Assembly (NCBI RefSeq): GCF_030816895.1 | Contig: NZ_JAUSYL010000001.1 | Location: 2,914,001-2,978,000, forward strand | Direction: 5' to 3' | From: Clavibacter sp. B3I6 | GTDB lineage: Bacteria; Actinomycetota; Actinomycetes; Actinomycetales; Microbacteriaceae | Length of the DNA: 64,000 nucleotides | Part shown: piece after piece, positions 37,868-47,651 of the stretch | How the letters are laid out: the number at the start of each line of letters is the position of its first letter | Position numbering within the stretch: the first letter of the stretch is position 1 | Notes under the pieces: generated by a model | What the model was told of the DNA's origin: nothing | The model's database searches: none | What the model saw: only the letters and a program-made list of their open reading frames with translations | Translations under genes and position numbers: made by a program

Positions 37868-38736
37868 GCGACGACGACGGCACGCGCCGTCCCGGTCGTC
37901 CCGCCCCGCGGTACGGCGAGTACGCGTCGCCCGCGGGCTCCGCGTCCGGCTCCGACTCGGGCTCGGGATCCGGCTCCGGTTCAGGGCAGGGCGGCGCTGA
38001 CGCGTCGGGCCTGTCCGAGGCGGATGCGCGCATCGTCGCCGAGGCCGCGGAGTACCGCCGCGCGCAGGCCGAGCGGGACGCCCCCGCGTCCGCCCCGGCC
38101 CGCGGTGCGAGGAAGGCCGGCAAGTCGTCCGCCCCGCAGACCCTGGCCGAGCAGATGGCCGAGGAGCGGCGCGCGGCCCGCGAGCGGATGCTCGCCGAGC
38201 GCCGCGAGGCGGAGAAGGCCGCGGAGGTCGCGCGCCGGGAGGCACGTCGGTCGCCCGCCGCGAAGGCGCCCGCCCGCCCCGCGCAGGACGACGCCGCCTC
38301 GCCCGCCGGGGGTGCGCGACCCGAGCGGCCCGCCTACCTCGCCGGTCAGGATGCCCGCCGGGCGCCGCGGCGCTTCGACGCGGCCATCACGATCGGCCTG
38401 CTCGCCGCGGGCCTGTTCAACGTCGTGGGCAGCATCTCGTCCAACGCCGACCTCGGCCGATCGCTGAATCAGTCGTTCGCGCTCTTCGGCTTCGGGGAGT
38501 ACACCGCGACGCCGCAGACGGCTGTGATCGGCATCGCCCTCAACGTCGTCAACGTGGTCGTGTTCGTGGTGACCGCGTGGATCGCGCTCGAGCTCGTCAA
38601 GCGACGTCGCATGGCGTTCTGGGTGCCGCTCGCCGGTGCGGCGCTGGCGGCCCTCATCGGCGTGATCCTCCTCGCCACGCTGGTGATGGGCGATCCGTCG
38701 TTCCTCCAGCAGCTGCCCGGGTCCGGCCGGACCTGA
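37864..38736 (+). CDS. Membrane protein with long charged N-terminus (DUF6264-like)
   Basis: 290 residues. The first 180 are low complexity: a Gly/Ser run ([19 protein letters not shown]), then charged helix ([20 protein letters not shown]) and an Ala/Pro/Arg stretch. Three or four membrane helices follow ([56 protein letters not shown]). A protein of this shape after ispH is usual in Microbacteriaceae and is called DUF6264 as far as I recall. It is translationally coupled to ispH; function unknown. Confidence 0.7.
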   Translation: MSDDDGTRRPGRPAPRYGEYASPAGSASGSDSGSGSGSGSGQGGADASGLSEADARIVAEAAEYRRAQAERDAPASAPARGARKAGKSSAPQTLAEQMAEERRAARERMLAERREAEKAAEVARREARRSPAAKAPARPAQDDAASPAGGARPERPAYLAGQDARRAPRRFDAAITIGLLAAGLFNVVGSISSNADLGRSLNQSFALFGFGEYTATPQTAVIGIALNVVNVVVFVVTAWIALELVKRRRMAFWVPLAGAALAALIGVILLATLVMGDPSFLQQLPGSGRT

Positions 38737-38752
38737 CCCGCCCTCCGCTCGC

Positions 38753-38794
38753 ACGACGGCGGGGCCGGTCCTGGTGGACCGGCCCCGCCGTCGT
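38753..38794. terminator. Bidirectional terminator between the DUF6264-like gene and fba
   Basis: A 19-bp perfect stem (ACGACGGCGGGGCCGGTCC and complement) with loop TGGT, followed by TCTCTT on the plus strand. Confidence 0.8.
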
Positions 38795-38812
38795 TCTCTT
38801 CACTGGTGCGTG

Positions 38813-39838
<1,026 letters not shown>

Positions 39839-40006
39839 GGTGCATCTCCTTCGGCGGATCCACGGCGGCGCCGTGCGGCTGTCGCGGGAGCCCGTCGGCC
39901 GGTGGACGCGTGGTCCGCGGCCGGGCCCCGCGTGCTCGCCACTCTATCGAGCGGCCGTGCGCGTGACCCGGGTCGCGCGGCGGCTGGACGCGCGGTGGCC
40001 GATGGG

Positions 40007-41380
40007 CTACCGGTCGGCGCTCGCGGTGGATCCGGGGGACGTGAACTCGTCCGCCGTGAGCTCGCGCGCGGTGGCCTCGAGCGGCTCGAGCGTGCCGATG
40101 ACCTTCGACTCGTCGAGCCGGGTGAGGCGGCGGGCGGTGGGGAGGACCTGGCGCTCCAGGGATCCGACGACGCGGTTGTAGTCGCCGACCGCGCCCGTGA
40201 GGGAGCGCCCGAGCTTCGCGATGTGCTCGCCGCTCGTGGCGAGGCGCGCGTGCAGCTCGCGGCTGAGGTCGAAGAGCTGCTTCGCGTCCTCCGTGAGCAC
40301 CTCCTGCTGCCAGCTGAACGCCACGGTCTTGAGCACCGACCAGAGGGTGACGGGGGAGGAGAGCGCGACCCGGCGGCTGAACGCGAACTCCATGATGCTC
40401 GGATCCGCCTCCAGCGCCGACGAGACCAGCGACTCGCTCGGGATGAAGGCGATGACCATCTCCGGGCTCGCGTCGAGCCCCTCCCAGTACGCGCGGCTGC
40501 CGAGCGCCGTGATGTGGTCGCGCACGGCCTGCACGTGCTGCTTCATGAGGTGGTCGCGTCGGGCGCCCTCGGCCCCGGTCGCCGAGGCGGGGATGGCGCT
40601 CGCCTCGAGGTACGCGGTGAAGGGGGCCTTCGCGTCCACGGCGATGTGCTTGCCGCCGGGCAGGTGCACCACCATGTCGGGCCGGCCCACGCCCTGCGCC
40701 GTGGAGACGGACGTCTGCACGTCGAAGTCGACCCGGTGGATGAGGCCCGCGGCCTCCACGACGCTCCGCAGCTGGGTCTCGCCCCACACCCCGCGCGTGC
40801 TGTTCGACCGCAGCGCGGAGGCGAGCGTCTCGGCGGTGGCGCGCAGCCGCTCCTCCGCCTCGGTGGCGCTCCGGAGCTGCTCGCTCAGCTCGCCGTGCTG
40901 CTGCCGGCGCTGCTCCTCGAGCTCGTGCACCTTCGCCTGCACCTGCTTGAGGCTCTCGGCGACGGGGCTGAGCGCGGTGAGCACGCGGCCGTCCTCCTCG
41001 GTGCGGGCGACCTCGGCGCGCTGGACCTCGCGGAGCCGGGCCTGCAGCTCCGCGATGCGGTCCTCCTGCTGGCCGATCTGCTCGCGGAGGTGGGACTCCT
41101 GCGCGTCGAGCCGCTCGCGGTGCAGCGCGTCCTGCGCCTGGGCGCGCTCGGCGAACTGGGCCGTCGTCTGCCCGACCTGCTCCTCGGCGAGCCGCTCCGT
41201 GCGGTCCAGCTGCTCGCGGAGGGCGGCGATCGTCGCCTCCGCGGCGGCCAGGCGGGCGGCCTCGCCCGCGCGCCCCGGCGCGTCCACGCCCGAGCGGGCG
41301 CGCGACACGGTGAGCCCCACCACCGCGCCCACGGCCAGGCCGATGACGAGGCCGACGAGCAGGGCGATGACGGGATCCAT
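40007..41380 (-). CDS. rmuC: DNA recombination protein RmuC homolog
   Basis: 457 residues. An N-terminal membrane span (VIALLVGLVIGLAVGAVVGL) is followed by about 180 residues of coiled coil (REQLDRTERLAEEQVGQ; QEDRIAELQARLREVQR) and then the RmuC nuclease-like domain: RGVWGETQLRSVVEAAGLI, GRPDMVVHLPGGKHIAVDAK with the PD...DxK pattern, and FIPSESLVSSALEAD. RmuC limits inversion of short repeats in E. coli. The leaderless promoter places the start at ATG 41380. Confidence 0.92.
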   Translation of the reverse strand: MDPVIALLVGLVIGLAVGAVVGLTVSRARSGVDAPGRAGEAARLAAAEATIAALREQLDRTERLAEEQVGQTTAQFAERAQAQDALHRERLDAQESHLREQIGQQEDRIAELQARLREVQRAEVARTEEDGRVLTALSPVAESLKQVQAKVHELEEQRRQQHGELSEQLRSATEAEERLRATAETLASALRSNSTRGVWGETQLRSVVEAAGLIHRVDFDVQTSVSTAQGVGRPDMVVHLPGGKHIAVDAKAPFTAYLEASAIPASATGAEGARRDHLMKQHVQAVRDHITALGSRAYWEGLDASPEMVIAFIPSESLVSSALEADPSIMEFAFSRRVALSSPVTLWSVLKTVAFSWQQEVLTEDAKQLFDLSRELHARLATSGEHIAKLGRSLTGAVGDYNRVVGSLERQVLPTARRLTRLDESKVIGTLEPLEATARELTADEFTSPGSTASADR

Positions 41381-41392
41381 GCGTGCAGTGTG
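41381..41392 (-). promoter_or_regulatory. Leaderless promoter for rmuC
   Basis: CACACT (complement of 41387-41392) and six bases to ATG 41380. Confidence 0.4.
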
Positions 41393-41468
41393 CCAGCGGC
41401 CCCCGACACGGCCGGGACGCCGGGCGGGCGGCCGAGGGACGGATCCGGCGCGCTCGCCCCGGGGAGGA

Positions 41469-42098
41469 TCAGGCCCAGTCGATGGGCGGCGTCGCGGCCG
41501 CCGAGGCCCGCATGACGGTCTGCGTGCGCGGGGCGCCGATGCGGCCCATGCCGACGCCGGAGGCCTCCGCCAACCCCGCGATGGAAGCGGCGCCGTGCCG
41601 GGACGCGGCGTGCACGACGATGGCCGCGCAGGCCCGTGCGTCGGCCAGCGCCTCGTGGTGCGCGAAGTCCTCGAAGCCCGCGGCCCGCGCGGCGACCGGC
41701 AGGCGGTACGACTCCAGCGCGTAGGTGCGGCGCGCGACCTGGAGGCTGCAGAGGTAGGAGTACGGCGGGGCGAGGAGCGCGGTCGCCCGGCACGCGCCCT
41801 GGATGACCCCCATGTCGAAGCGGGCGTTGTGCGCGACGAGGTGGTCGTCGCCCGCGAAGGCCATGAGGCGCGGCAGCTGGTCGGCCCAGCCGTCGGCGTC
41901 GGCCACGTCGTCCTCGACGATGCCGTGGATCCGCGTGTTCCAGACGGAGAAGGAGTCGTGCCCCGCGGGCGGCCGGATGAGCCACGACGCGGTGTCGACG
42001 ACGACGCCGTCGCGGACCTTGACGAGACCCACCGAGCAGGCGCTCGCCGACGAGTTGTTGGCGGTCTCGAAGTCGATCGCGGTGAAGTCCAACGGCAT
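41469..42098 (-). CDS. DEDDh-type 3'-5' exonuclease (DnaQ-like)
   Basis: A 209-residue exonuclease-fold protein. The four acids and the histidine are present: FTAIDFETANN (ExoI, Asp and Glu), HLVAHNARFDMGV (ExoII, Asp) and HHEALADARACA (ExoIII, His-x4-Asp). Length fits a stand-alone exonuclease resembling the epsilon subunit or oligoribonuclease-type enzymes; a polymerase partner is not nearby. The C-terminal 40 residues (GRIGAPRTQTVMRASAAA) have no clear match. Divergent to ychF with about 100 bases between. Confidence 0.86.
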   Translation of the reverse strand: MPLDFTAIDFETANNSSASACSVGLVKVRDGVVVDTASWLIRPPAGHDSFSVWNTRIHGIVEDDVADADGWADQLPRLMAFAGDDHLVAHNARFDMGVIQGACRATALLAPPYSYLCSLQVARRTYALESYRLPVAARAAGFEDFAHHEALADARACAAIVVHAASRHGAASIAGLAEASGVGMGRIGAPRTQTVMRASAAATPPIDWA

Positions 42099-42111
42099 GT
42101 GCTCGAGTGTT
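42099..42111 (-). promoter_or_regulatory. Leaderless promoter for the DEDDh exonuclease gene
   Basis: AACACT (complement of 42106-42111), seven bases to ATG 42098. Confidence 0.4.
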
Positions 42112-42183
42112 CCACGCACGACCGACGCCGCATCTCGGGAGAGCCCCGCCGCGCGCGGGCGGGGGAGGAGCCGGCCCGCCCCG

Positions 42184-42197
42184 TACGATGGACTCCC
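42184..42197 (+). promoter_or_regulatory. Near-leaderless promoter for ychF
   Basis: TACGAT at 42184-42189, eight bases, GTG 42198; no Shine-Dalgarno. Confidence 0.45.
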
Positions 42198-43271
<1,074 letters not shown>

Positions 43272-43430
43272 CCGATACTTTAACGAGCGCTTCTCGCGCA
43301 TAGCGACCCCTACCCCGTCCTGGCGAAGTGAAGCCGTAGTCTGGCTACCCCCTTATTGGGTCCACCTTAATTACCAAACCTCGGCTACGCTTCAATAGAA
43401 ATTTATCGAGTGTTGAGGCGGCGAGTGTTG

Positions 43431-45251
43431 ATGTCTGATCAAGCTACAGCAGTGGATTTGATTCCTATTGAAAGCCAAACACGTACAATTCAAACGTGTT
43501 TCCTTCAATGTTTATATGAGGTCCCCAACTTTCAGAGACCCTACAGCTGGACGGTAGATCAGCTCAGCGATTACTGGGACGATCTTGTTCTTGCTCAAGG
43601 CGACTTTTTTTTTGGCTCCACCGTCACCTGGGTTAGTACGAAAAGGGATTTGTTCAACGACACATATTCTATAATAGATGGTCAGCAGCGCCTCACAACT
43701 AGCGCGATTGCTTTGTCTGTACTAAGGGATGCATTCTCAAATATAGCCGGCGATGAATCCCTCATTGACGAGGGCATCAAGAGTGCGGCTTCGAATCAGG
43801 CTGCAGCGACGCAGCGATATCTCATCATCAGTGATGACGATGGTAATCAATATCCCGTCCTGAAGAGGCCCGAGAGCATGTTCCGCGAGCACATTCAAGA
43901 GCCCGGTGCAATTCCGTCGGGGGCCGCATGGAACAGCAGCGCAGAGCGAATTGGCGAAGCGCGACGCTTTTTCGAAGCACGGGTTCTTGGCGATCTAATT
44001 GACTTGGCGGCGCCCGAGCGTATCGAGCGACTTAAAATGATTCGGGCCAATATACTCAAAGCAAGAATTATTCAAGTAGAGCTTGCGTCCGAAGAAGATG
44101 GCTTCTTAATTTTCGAAACACTAAACACCCGGGGCGCAGATCTGCGCCTCTCGGACCTTGTGAAGAATCTTCTTATTCGCGGGGGAGCAACTCATAGTGA
44201 AGATAGGCGCGCAATCGGCGAGAGGTGGGATCGCGTCGTTGATATGGTTCAGGCTCGGCGGACTACCGCTAATGCCGCAGACCGGTTTATCTGGCAGTCA
44301 TGGAATTCGCGCCGAACGGCGGTGAAGGAGCCGGAACTTTTCAAAGCCATCGGCAAGCGTGTCAAGGCTTCGCCGGCAGCTCACCTAAATTACTTGCAGG
44401 AGTTAGAGGCTGATGCGGCAACCTATGCGTACTTGGAGGACGAAAGCGTCGGAGTTCAACCCAAGTCGCGTGGGAAACGAAATGCGTTTTCACTTCCCGA
44501 ATTCGTAGACAGCGTTCGCGCCTTAGCTATATTTGACGTTTCGGTAGCAAATTCGACGGTTCTAGCTGTGGCGCGGAAGTATAAGGAAACAAAAATCGTC
44601 AAGGAAGCTGACCTGATTGAGGTTTTGAAGCTGACGGAAAACTTCCATTTTCAGTTCACGGCGCTGACGAACAGTGGCTCAACTGGTGGCACTCGCGCTC
44701 GATACAATCGCTTTGCGGTCAAATTGGAAGAGGCGACCACTCGCGAAGAAGTCAACTCCGCTATTGCGGATCTCCGGGCGAAACTACAAGCCAGTCTCCC
44801 CAACGCCAAAGAGGCTACTAGTGCCTTTGTCGACTTGTTTTATGCGCCGAAGCTTCGCCTCGCGCAAGCGCAAAAACCACGAGCGCGTAAGGTTTTCATT
44901 GCCTACATACTTATGGCATTCGCTAAGAAAAACAAAAACATTCCCGCCGGTCAAAATTTACTTACTTGGTCCGTCGAGCACATTAAGCCTCAAGCGGATG
45001 CTTCCGAGTCCTACAAAGATGCGGTTTTTTCTATTGGCAATCTCACATTGCTAACTGCCGAGCTCAATAGTGCGTTGGGTGACGCGCCCTTGTCTGAGAA
45101 GAGGGAGGCTTTGCAGGCGGGTAGTGCGTACTTCGATCCTCAACTAAGATATTGGGTTCAGCAGCAAATTGACGATTTGAGCGACGATCACATCTATGCG
45201 CGAAGCGAAGCCCTTGCCATGGAGGCAATTGAAAGTGTTTGGACGCTTTAA
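43431..45251 (+). CDS. DUF262/DUF1524 (GmrSD-like) nuclease in a low-GC islet
   Basis: A 606-residue single-chain relative of the type IV restriction enzyme GmrSD. N-terminal DUF262: VPNFQRPYSWTVDQLSDYW, SIIDGQQRLTTSAIALS at about residue 80-96 and ARIIQVELASEEDGFLIFET with LNTRGADLRLSDLVKNLL. C-terminal DUF1524 HNH: WSVEHIKPQADA with His517, then IGNLTLLTAELNSALGD. DUF262 proteins use NTP hydrolysis to drive cleavage of modified DNA. Base use is unlike its neighbours: the line 44941-45000 is 50% GC, and rare TTA codons occur (for example 43512, 44106, 44403, 44523, 44958). ATG 43431 preferred; GTG 43410 is in frame. Flanks lack visible transposase or att repeats. No partner restriction gene. 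Confidence 0.85.
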   Translation: MSDQATAVDLIPIESQTRTIQTCFLQCLYEVPNFQRPYSWTVDQLSDYWDDLVLAQGDFFFGSTVTWVSTKRDLFNDTYSIIDGQQRLTTSAIALSVLRDAFSNIAGDESLIDEGIKSAASNQAAATQRYLIISDDDGNQYPVLKRPESMFREHIQEPGAIPSGAAWNSSAERIGEARRFFEARVLGDLIDLAAPERIERLKMIRANILKARIIQVELASEEDGFLIFETLNTRGADLRLSDLVKNLLIRGGATHSEDRRAIGERWDRVVDMVQARRTTANAADRFIWQSWNSRRTAVKEPELFKAIGKRVKASPAAHLNYLQELEADAATYAYLEDESVGVQPKSRGKRNAFSLPEFVDSVRALAIFDVSVANSTVLAVARKYKETKIVKEADLIEVLKLTENFHFQFTALTNSGSTGGTRARYNRFAVKLEEATTREEVNSAIADLRAKLQASLPNAKEATSAFVDLFYAPKLRLAQAQKPRARKVFIAYILMAFAKKNKNIPAGQNLLTWSVEHIKPQADASESYKDAVFSIGNLTLLTAELNSALGDAPLSEKREALQAGSAYFDPQLRYWVQQQIDDLSDDHIYARSEALAMEAIESVWTL

Positions 45252-45363
45252 ATGCGTTTCTAGCTTGAGCAAGCGCACCCGTGCGCCAGCCGAGCAAAGG
45301 CGCACGTTGGTATATAAGTATTGACCCAGCCGTAACTTTAGGCCTTCTAGTCAAAGTCAGATA

Positions 45364-45394
45364 GGCGCCGCGTCAATCTATATGACGTGGCGCC
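45364..45394. terminator. Hairpin between the DUF262 gene and the SCO1664-like gene
   Basis: A 12-bp stem GGCGCCGCGTCA / TGACGTGGCGCC (one wobble pair) with an AT-rich loop, placed between converging genes at the right border of the islet. The gap 45252-45363 is otherwise empty and AT-rich. Confidence 0.6.
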
Positions 45395-45407
45395 CTTGTC
45401 GATGTGA

Positions 45408-46175
45408 TTAGAACAGCGGCCAGGGCACCGCCGAGGACTGGCCAGCGGGCGCCGGGAACCGTGCCTCCGCACGCAGCCCCAGGCACCGCTCCGCCAACGC
45501 CTCGATCTCCTCCTCTGTCAGCAACCCTTTCAGGTCGCGGCAGAGGGCGCCCTCCAGCCCGGCGAGCACGCGGTCGACGCCCGCCAGTTCCTCCGCGCTG
45601 AGCGGATCCCCGATCCACCCCCACAGCACCGTGCGCAGCTTGTGCTCCTGGTGGAAGGTGATCCCGTGGTCGACGCCGTGGCGGTGGCCGTCCGGCATCG
45701 CGAGGATGTGGTCGCCCTTGCGGTCGGCGTTGTTGGCGATGACGTCGAAGACGGCCATGCGGCGGAGAGCCGGGGTGTCCTCGTGGATCAGGGTGACGGA
45801 CCCGCCGTCCTGGTCCTCGCCTTCGAGCACGGGCTTCCAGCCGTCCTCCGGCACCTCGTCCGTCGGGAGCAGGTCGACGGCGCTCTGCTCGGGATCCGTC
45901 TCCTGCCAGAGCTGCACCATGCCCTCGCCGAACGGACCGTCGCGCAGCCACGTGCGCGGCACGACGCCCCAGCCGAGCGCCTCCGAGAGGCGGTACGCGG
46001 CCACCTCGCGCTGCGCCAGGGTGCCGTCGGGGAAGTCCCACAGCGGGTTCTCGCCGTCGACCGGCTTGTAGACGACGGCCACGTCGCCGATGGTGCCGAG
46101 GAAGGTCGCGTTGGACGCGGTGCGGATGCGGCCGGTGAGCGTGAGCTCGGCGGTCACGAGATCCGTCGCCGGCAT
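45408..46175 (-). CDS. SCO1664-family protein (kinase-like fold)
   Basis: A 255-residue protein of a conserved actinobacterial family with a distant phosphoinositide-kinase-like pattern. Seen: FLGTIGDVAVVYKPVDGENP (a possible nucleotide lysine in VVYKP), LWDFPDGTLAQREVAAYRLS, MAVFDVIANNADRKGDHILA (catalytic-loop-like NNADRK) and HGVDHGITFHQEHKLRTVLW (a possible metal-binding VDHG). Substrate and reaction are not known. It overlaps the DUF3090 gene by one base. In other actinobacteria the phosphatase, DUF3090, SCO1664 and mshC genes commonly cluster; here mshC does not follow, and the islet gene is the next neighbour. Confidence 0.83.
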   Translation of the reverse strand: MPATDLVTAELTLTGRIRTASNATFLGTIGDVAVVYKPVDGENPLWDFPDGTLAQREVAAYRLSEALGWGVVPRTWLRDGPFGEGMVQLWQETDPEQSAVDLLPTDEVPEDGWKPVLEGEDQDGGSVTLIHEDTPALRRMAVFDVIANNADRKGDHILAMPDGHRHGVDHGITFHQEHKLRTVLWGWIGDPLSAEELAGVDRVLAGLEGALCRDLKGLLTEEEIEALAERCLGLRAEARFPAPAGQSSAVPWPLF

Positions 46176-46726
46176 CAGTCCTCGCGCGGAATGCAGATGT
46201 GGCCGTCGGGATCCATGGGCTCGCCGCAGAACGGGCACGCCGGGCGCCCGGCGCCCACGATGGCGCGGGTGCGCTGGGCGAACGCGCGGGCGGCGCCGAC
46301 CGGCATCCGCACGAGGAGCATCTCGGTCTCGGAGCTGGCATCGTCGGCGCGGAACACGTCGTCGTCCGCGTCGTCCTCCGTGAGGGGGTACGCCTCGACC
46401 ACGATCTGGGCCGTGGTCGGGTCCCAGCCGAGGCTCATGGCGCCGGTGCGGAAGTGCTCCTCCACGGGCTCGAGCTGGTCCTCGTCGATGAGCTCCGGCG
46501 GCGTGCTCGCGGGGATGCTGAAGGGGTTGCCCTCGACGGCGATGAGCTGGTCGAGGATCTCGTCGATCTTGTCCGCGAGGAGGGCGGACTGCTGCTTCTC
46601 GAGGGCGATGCTCACGACCCGCGCGCCGGAGCGCACCTGCAGGTAGAACGTGCGGGCTCCCGGGAGGCCGATGGTGCCGACCACGACCCGGTCGGGCCAG
46701 TCGAACTCGAGGGCGCGTGTGGGCAT
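46175..46726 (-). CDS. DUF3090 family protein
   Basis: 183 residues. Seen: LPGARTFYLQVRSGARVVSI at the N-terminus, ALEKQQSALLADKIDEIL, and a C-terminal zinc-finger-like ACPFCGEPMDPDGHICI. It belongs to the conserved three-gene set between a histidine phosphatase and the SCO1664-like kinase-fold protein. No activity is known. Start ATG 46726 is supported by the leaderless promoter. Confidence 0.85.
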   Translation of the reverse strand: MPTRALEFDWPDRVVVGTIGLPGARTFYLQVRSGARVVSIALEKQQSALLADKIDEILDQLIAVEGNPFSIPASTPPELIDEDQLEPVEEHFRTGAMSLGWDPTTAQIVVEAYPLTEDDADDDVFRADDASSETEMLLVRMPVGAARAFAQRTRAIVGAGRPACPFCGEPMDPDGHICIPRED

Positions 46727-46738
46727 GGTTCCACTCTA
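46727..46738 (-). promoter_or_regulatory. Leaderless promoter for the DUF3090 gene
   Basis: TAGAGT (complement of 46733-46738), six bases, ATG 46726. It sits between the phosphatase gene and the DUF3090 gene. Confidence 0.5.
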
Positions 46739-46749
46739 GGCGCGGCGGA

Positions 46750-47442
46750 TCACGGCGTGCTGTGCCCGGCGCCGCCGCCGACCGGTGCATCGCCGGATCC
46801 GACGCTCGCGGCCAGCCAGGAGAGGTCGCCCGCGTCGGTGTTGGTCGCGTGGACGGTCGGTCGGCTCGTGCCGTAGCGCACGATCGAGACGGACGCGGGG
46901 CCCACGTCGATGCGCTGGAACAGGTCGAGGTGCGTGCCGAGGGCGTCGGCGAGGATCGCCTTGATGACGTCGCCGTGGCTGACCGCGACCCACACGGCGC
47001 CGGGCCCGTGCTCCGCCTCGATGTCTGCGTCATGGCGGCGGATCGCGGCGACCGCGCGCGCCTGCATCCCGGCCATCGACTCGCCGCCCGGGAAGACGAC
47101 CGACGACGGGTGCGCCTGCACGCGCGACCAGAGGTCCTCCTTGGCGAGCTCGCCGAGCGCGCGGCCCTGCCAGTCGCCGTAGTCGCACTCGGTGATGTCG
47201 GGCTCGATCGGCTGGGCCGGCTTCCCCGTCTGCCGCTCGAGGATCCGCTGCGCGGTCTCCCAGCAGCGCTGGAGGGGGCTGGACACGACGGCGGCCAGCG
47301 GCACCGCGGCCAGCCGCTCGGCGGTGCGGTCCGCCTGCGCGCGTCCGGTGTCGTCGAGGTCGACGCCCGGGGTGCGCCCCGCCAGGATCCCGGTCGCGTT
47401 CGCTGTGGTGCGTCCGTGCCGCACGAGGATCACTGTGGCCAT
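46750..47442 (-). CDS. MSMEG_4193-family histidine phosphatase (phosphoglycerate-mutase-like)
   Basis: A 230-residue phosphatase-fold enzyme. The catalytic histidine is in VILVRHGRTTANATG, a second arginine in SSPLQRCWETAQ, the acidic residue in ECDYGDWQGRAL and the second histidine in VAVSHGDVIKAIL, a complete RHG active site. The last 40 residues are Ser/Gly-rich. Its substrate is unknown; it is not a glycolytic mutase by its neighbours. First gene of the trio with DUF3090 and SCO1664-like genes. Confidence 0.88.
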   Translation of the reverse strand: MATVILVRHGRTTANATGILAGRTPGVDLDDTGRAQADRTAERLAAVPLAAVVSSPLQRCWETAQRILERQTGKPAQPIEPDITECDYGDWQGRALGELAKEDLWSRVQAHPSSVVFPGGESMAGMQARAVAAIRRHDADIEAEHGPGAVWVAVSHGDVIKAILADALGTHLDLFQRIDVGPASVSIVRYGTSRPTVHATNTDAGDLSWLAASVGSGDAPVGGGAGHSTP

Positions 47443-47454
47443 CCCGCGAGCCTA
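47443..47454 (-). promoter_or_regulatory. Leaderless promoter for the histidine phosphatase gene
   Basis: TAGGCT (complement of 47449-47454), six bases, ATG 47442. Confidence 0.5.
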
Positions 47455-47599
47455 GCCGCGGGTCATGCGGAGGTGCGATGCGAGGCGGAGCAGGACCGCC
47501 TCTCGATCGGGGCTCGCGGGCGTGGACCGTCCTCTCCGCCTTCGGATGCAAGCCCCGAGGTGCGTCCTCCCGGCGGTCGTCCGCGGACCGGCCGGTTCC

Positions 47600-47605
47600 T
47601 AGCGT
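47600..47605 (+). promoter_or_regulatory. -10 element for the CPBP protease operon
   Basis: TAGCGT, giving a leader of about 40 bases with GAGGAG at 47641-47646. Confidence 0.4.
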
Positions 47606-47651
47606 CGGAGGTGCGGTCGGATCCGGCCGCGTCGGCGACGGAGGAGCTGCC

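Noticed and set aside
37925..37990. Gly/Ser codon run as a DNA-level repeat element
   Set aside because: It is protein low complexity in a disordered N-terminus; the codons vary and no regular DNA unit repeats.
43407..43431. Direct repeat CGAGTGTTGA as an attachment site of the low-GC islet
   Set aside because: Both copies lie on the left side, 15 bases apart; no copy was found on the right border, so it does not mark integration.
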